A program made the position numbers and the translations under genes. Below the pieces are notes generated by a model that saw nothing but the letters and a program-made list of their open reading frames with translations, had not been told where the DNA came from and did not search any database. Below are positions 15,507 to 17,226 of a stretch of DNA of 17,226 bases, in pieces; the first letter of the stretch is position 1; every line of letters starts with the position of its first letter. The DNA lies in contig JAUXBJ010000004.1 of assembly GCA_030619425.1 (NCBI GenBank), positions 1 through 17,226 on the forward strand, in the 5' to 3' direction. The stretch is from a bacterium (GTDB taxonomy: Bacteria; Zixibacteria; MSB-5A5; GN15; FEB-12).

Positions 15507-16126
15507 CCGAACACCTCGTGTACCTTGTCCAGTCCTGCTTTCGTTATAAGCACATAGTCGGCGTTGAGCAGGTCGTACCCGTTGGCCAGCGCTGCCCGTC
15601 GGTATTGCACCTTCGGCAGGTTGCGGCAGGACCAAGCCAGCTTGTCATTGCGTCCCTCATCGAGCACCAGACATTTCTTGCCGTCCAGATCGAGCCTGGT
15701 CATCATGCCGGCGACTGCCTTGGTCTTGATCTGCTCGAGTTCGATCTTATCGAGAACCTTAATTCTCTCGGAACGAGCCTTGTCGGAAAAAACCGAACGG
15801 ATAGCCAGGCGTTTCATTTTCCGAGGCATGTTAGAGCCGTAGCTGCGTGGCTTGGGACCGAACACGATACCGCCACCGCGCCATAGCGGAGATCGAATGG
15901 TACCGGCGCGAGCGCGACCGGTGCCTTTTTGGCGCCATGGCTTGCGACCGCCACCGCGCACTTCACTGCGTCCGCGTGTACTGGCGTTGCCCTGACGACG
16001 GCGCGCCAACAGATTGACGATATACTGATGGACTACCGCTTCGTTGGGTTCGATGTCGAACAATTCCGGTTTCAAATCAACCGTTCCGACTTCTTCACCG
16101 TTCTGATTGAAAACTTTTACGTTCAT
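15503..16126 (-). CDS. rplD: 50S ribosomal protein L4
   Basis: L4 binds 23S rRNA and its long loop reaches the exit tunnel; in E. coli it also represses the S10 operon by binding the leader RNA. The 207-residue product has [20 protein letters not shown], then [20 protein letters not shown] and [19 protein letters not shown] (the tunnel loop), and a C-terminal helical domain. The ATG is at 16124-16126, with no strong Shine-Dalgarno. The region where an L4-binding leader would sit is upstream of tuf or earlier, outside this window. Confidence 0.99.
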   Translation of the reverse strand: MNVKVFNQNGEEVGTVDLKPELFDIEPNEAVVHQYIVNLLARRRQGNASTRGRSEVRGGGRKPWRQKGTGRARAGTIRSPLWRGGGIVFGPKPRSYGSNMPRKMKRLAIRSVFSDKARSERIKVLDKIELEQIKTKAVAGMMTRLDLDGKKCLVLDEGRNDKLAWSCRNLPKVQYRRAALANGYDLLNADYVLITKAGLDKVHEVFG

Positions 16127-16142
16127 CTCTATCTATCCACCA

Positions 16143-16769
16143 TCAGCCGCGATTGGTACTGCGTATCTTAACCAGCCCGCCTCGGAAACCGGGGACCGGT
16201 CCTTTCAGCAGGATCAGGTTCTCTTTTTCAATGACATCGACCACCTCAAGATTGAGAGTGGTAACCTTCTCATTACCCATGCGACCGGACATTTTCATAC
16301 CCTTGAAGACCCGCGAGGGGTACGAAGACTGCCCGATGGAGCCGGGCGCACGCGAACGGTCAGACTGACCATGGGTCGCCTGGCCGCCGGAAAAATGATG
16401 CCGTTTCATGGTGCCGGAAAAACCAAGTCCGCGCGACACGCCGGTCACATCAACCCGTTCACCTACTTTGAACACATCAACCTTCAAGACTGCGCCGACC
16501 TCTAGTTCACTGTCGGTGTAGCGCACTTCACGAAGGTACTGCGTAGGCTCCGCCCCGGAAGTAACGAACTGTCCCGTCAGCGGTTTGGTCATGCGACTCT
16601 TGCGGCGGGCACCGAAACCGACCTGATAGGCGTCGTAGCCATGCTTGTCGACCGTCTTCCTGGCCACTATCGGACAGGGACCGGCTTCAATAACCGTTAC
16701 CGGGACGGCCTCGCCTGTCTCTTTGAAAATTCGGGTCATCCCGAGCTTCTTGCCGAGTATCTCTTTCAT
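16143..16769 (-). CDS. rplC: 50S ribosomal protein L3
   Basis: L3 is an early assembly 50S protein with a loop reaching toward the peptidyl-transferase centre. The 208-residue product is normal length: MKEILGKKLGMTRIFKETGE, GVSRGLGFSGTMKRHHFSGG, THGQSDRSRAPGSIGQSSYP, FKGMKMSGRMGNEKVTTLNL. The Gln in GSIGQ matches the residue methylated by PrmB in E. coli (Gln150). The ATG is at 16767-16769; the gap to rpsJ is 14 bases and to rplD 16. Confidence 0.99.
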   Translation of the reverse strand: MKEILGKKLGMTRIFKETGEAVPVTVIEAGPCPIVARKTVDKHGYDAYQVGFGARRKSRMTKPLTGQFVTSGAEPTQYLREVRYTDSELEVGAVLKVDVFKVGERVDVTGVSRGLGFSGTMKRHHFSGGQATHGQSDRSRAPGSIGQSSYPSRVFKGMKMSGRMGNEKVTTLNLEVVDVIEKENLILLKGPVPGFRGGLVKIRSTNRG

Positions 16770-16783
16770 ATCTCGTCGCCCTA

Positions 16784-17092
16784 TCAGGTCTTTATTTCCA
16801 CATCGACACCGGCCGGGAGGTCCAGCTTCATAAGAGCGTCGACCGTCTGCGGCGTCGAATCATAAATATCCATCAGGCGTTTGTGCACCCGGGTCTCAAA
16901 CTGCTCACGCGATTTCTTATCGACGTGGGGCGACCGCAGCACCGTGTAGACGGTGCGTTTGGTCGGCAGCGGCACCGGGCCAACAATCCTGGCGCCGGTT
17001 CGCAACACCGTGGAGGTAATCTCCTTGGTGGAACGATCCAGAGCGTAATGGTCATACGCTTTGAGGCGAATTCTGATCTTCTGTACATTCAT
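16784..17092 (-). CDS. rpsJ: 30S ribosomal protein S10
   Basis: S10 is a 30S head protein; with NusB it also forms the antitermination complex on rRNA transcripts, and it binds NusG. The 102-residue product has [40 protein letters not shown] and [18 protein letters not shown]. Two in-frame ATGs occur: 17099-17101 (MIAMN) and 17090-17092 (MNVQ). AGGA lies 3 bases before the first and 12 before the second, neither ideal; I chose the second because family N-termini (M-x-x-Q-K-I-R-I) match it exactly. It starts within about 20 bases of the tuf stop, so it is probably read through from tuf. Confidence 0.97.
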   Translation of the reverse strand: MNVQKIRIRLKAYDHYALDRSTKEITSTVLRTGARIVGPVPLPTKRTVYTVLRSPHVDKKSREQFETRVHKRLMDIYDSTPQTVDALMKLDLPAGVDVEIKT

Positions 17093-17110
17093 TGCGATCA
17101 TGTATCCTGA

Positions 17111-17226
17111 CTACTCTATGATCTCAGCGATGACGCCGGCGCCCACCGTGCGACCGCCCTCACGAATCGCGAAACGAAGCTCTTGCTCCATCGCGATCGG
17201 CATGATCAACTCTATCTCCATCGTCA
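17111..17226 (-). CDS. tuf: Elongation factor Tu, C-terminal end (cut by window edge)
   Basis: EF-Tu delivers aminoacyl-tRNA to the ribosomal A site. Only the last 38 residues are visible, from the C-terminal beta-barrel: [20 protein letters not shown], then [13 protein letters not shown] before a TAG stop at 17111-17113. This is the near-invariant C-terminus of bacterial EF-Tu. The gene lies directly before rpsJ with a gap of about 9-18 bases, so the S10 block is probably joined to the str operon (rpsL-rpsG-fusA-tuf), although the rest of that operon is outside the window. Confidence 0.97.
   Translation of the reverse strand, partial: TMEIELIMPIAMEQELRFAIREGGRTVGAGVIAEIIE

Noticed and set aside
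14767..15549. Plus-strand frame of about 260 codons opposite rplB and rplW
   Set aside because: Antisense to conserved ribosomal genes with no domain of its own.

Overview
The window is almost entirely one long bacterial ribosomal-protein cluster, read on the minus strand from the right edge to the left. Reading in transcription order: the 3' end of tuf (EF-Tu), then the S10 block (rpsJ, rplC, rplD, rplW, rplB, rpsS, rplV, rpsC, rplP, rpmC, rpsQ), the spc block (rplN, rplX, rplE, rpsN, rpsH, rplF, rplR, rpsE, rpmD, rplO, secY), adk, map, infA, rpmJ, and the alpha block (rpsM, rpsK, rpsD, rpoA, rplQ). Gaps between genes are about 1-45 bases and two pairs overlap. I saw no intrinsic terminator before the strong one just after rplQ (about 1299-1334). 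This looks like a fused str-S10-spc-alpha supercluster with the protein-export channel, adenylate kinase, methionine aminopeptidase, IF-1 and RNA polymerase alpha embedded in it, so ribosome assembly, start-Met removal, membrane insertion and transcription capacity are probably co-expressed.

Left of the terminator, still on the minus strand, is a separate small unit: a 159-residue single-membrane-span protein of unknown function (603-1082) with a plausible promoter at 1188-1218. The 5' part of plsY (acyl-phosphate:glycerol-3-phosphate acyltransferase) follows after about 170 bases and runs off the left edge. No RNA genes, insertion sequences, CRISPR arrays, phage genes or defence genes were seen.

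The organism is a bacterium with a moderately GC-rich genome (judged by eye, not counted). S4, S14 and L36 are all the zinc-binding (Cys) forms, and adenylate kinase has a zinc-type lid. The order secY-adk-map-infA and the L2 signature DHPMGGGEG fit several phyla. A lineage near the Fibrobacterota-Chlorobiota-Bacteroidota group, such as a candidate phylum like Zixibacteria, is my guess at low confidence.

The most noteworthy oddities are modest. S3 has a roughly 120-residue Arg/Pro/Lys-rich C-terminal tail ending in near-identical 24-bp in-frame tandem repeats. L22, next to it, has a roughly 78-residue Lys/Ala/Ser-rich tail. Several core genes use TTG or GTG starts (rpsC, rpsM, rpsE, rpsK, secY, map, and plsY outside the cluster). 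The 159-residue membrane protein is unrecognised. I do not see a new multi-gene system here; the region is mostly conserved housekeeping DNA.
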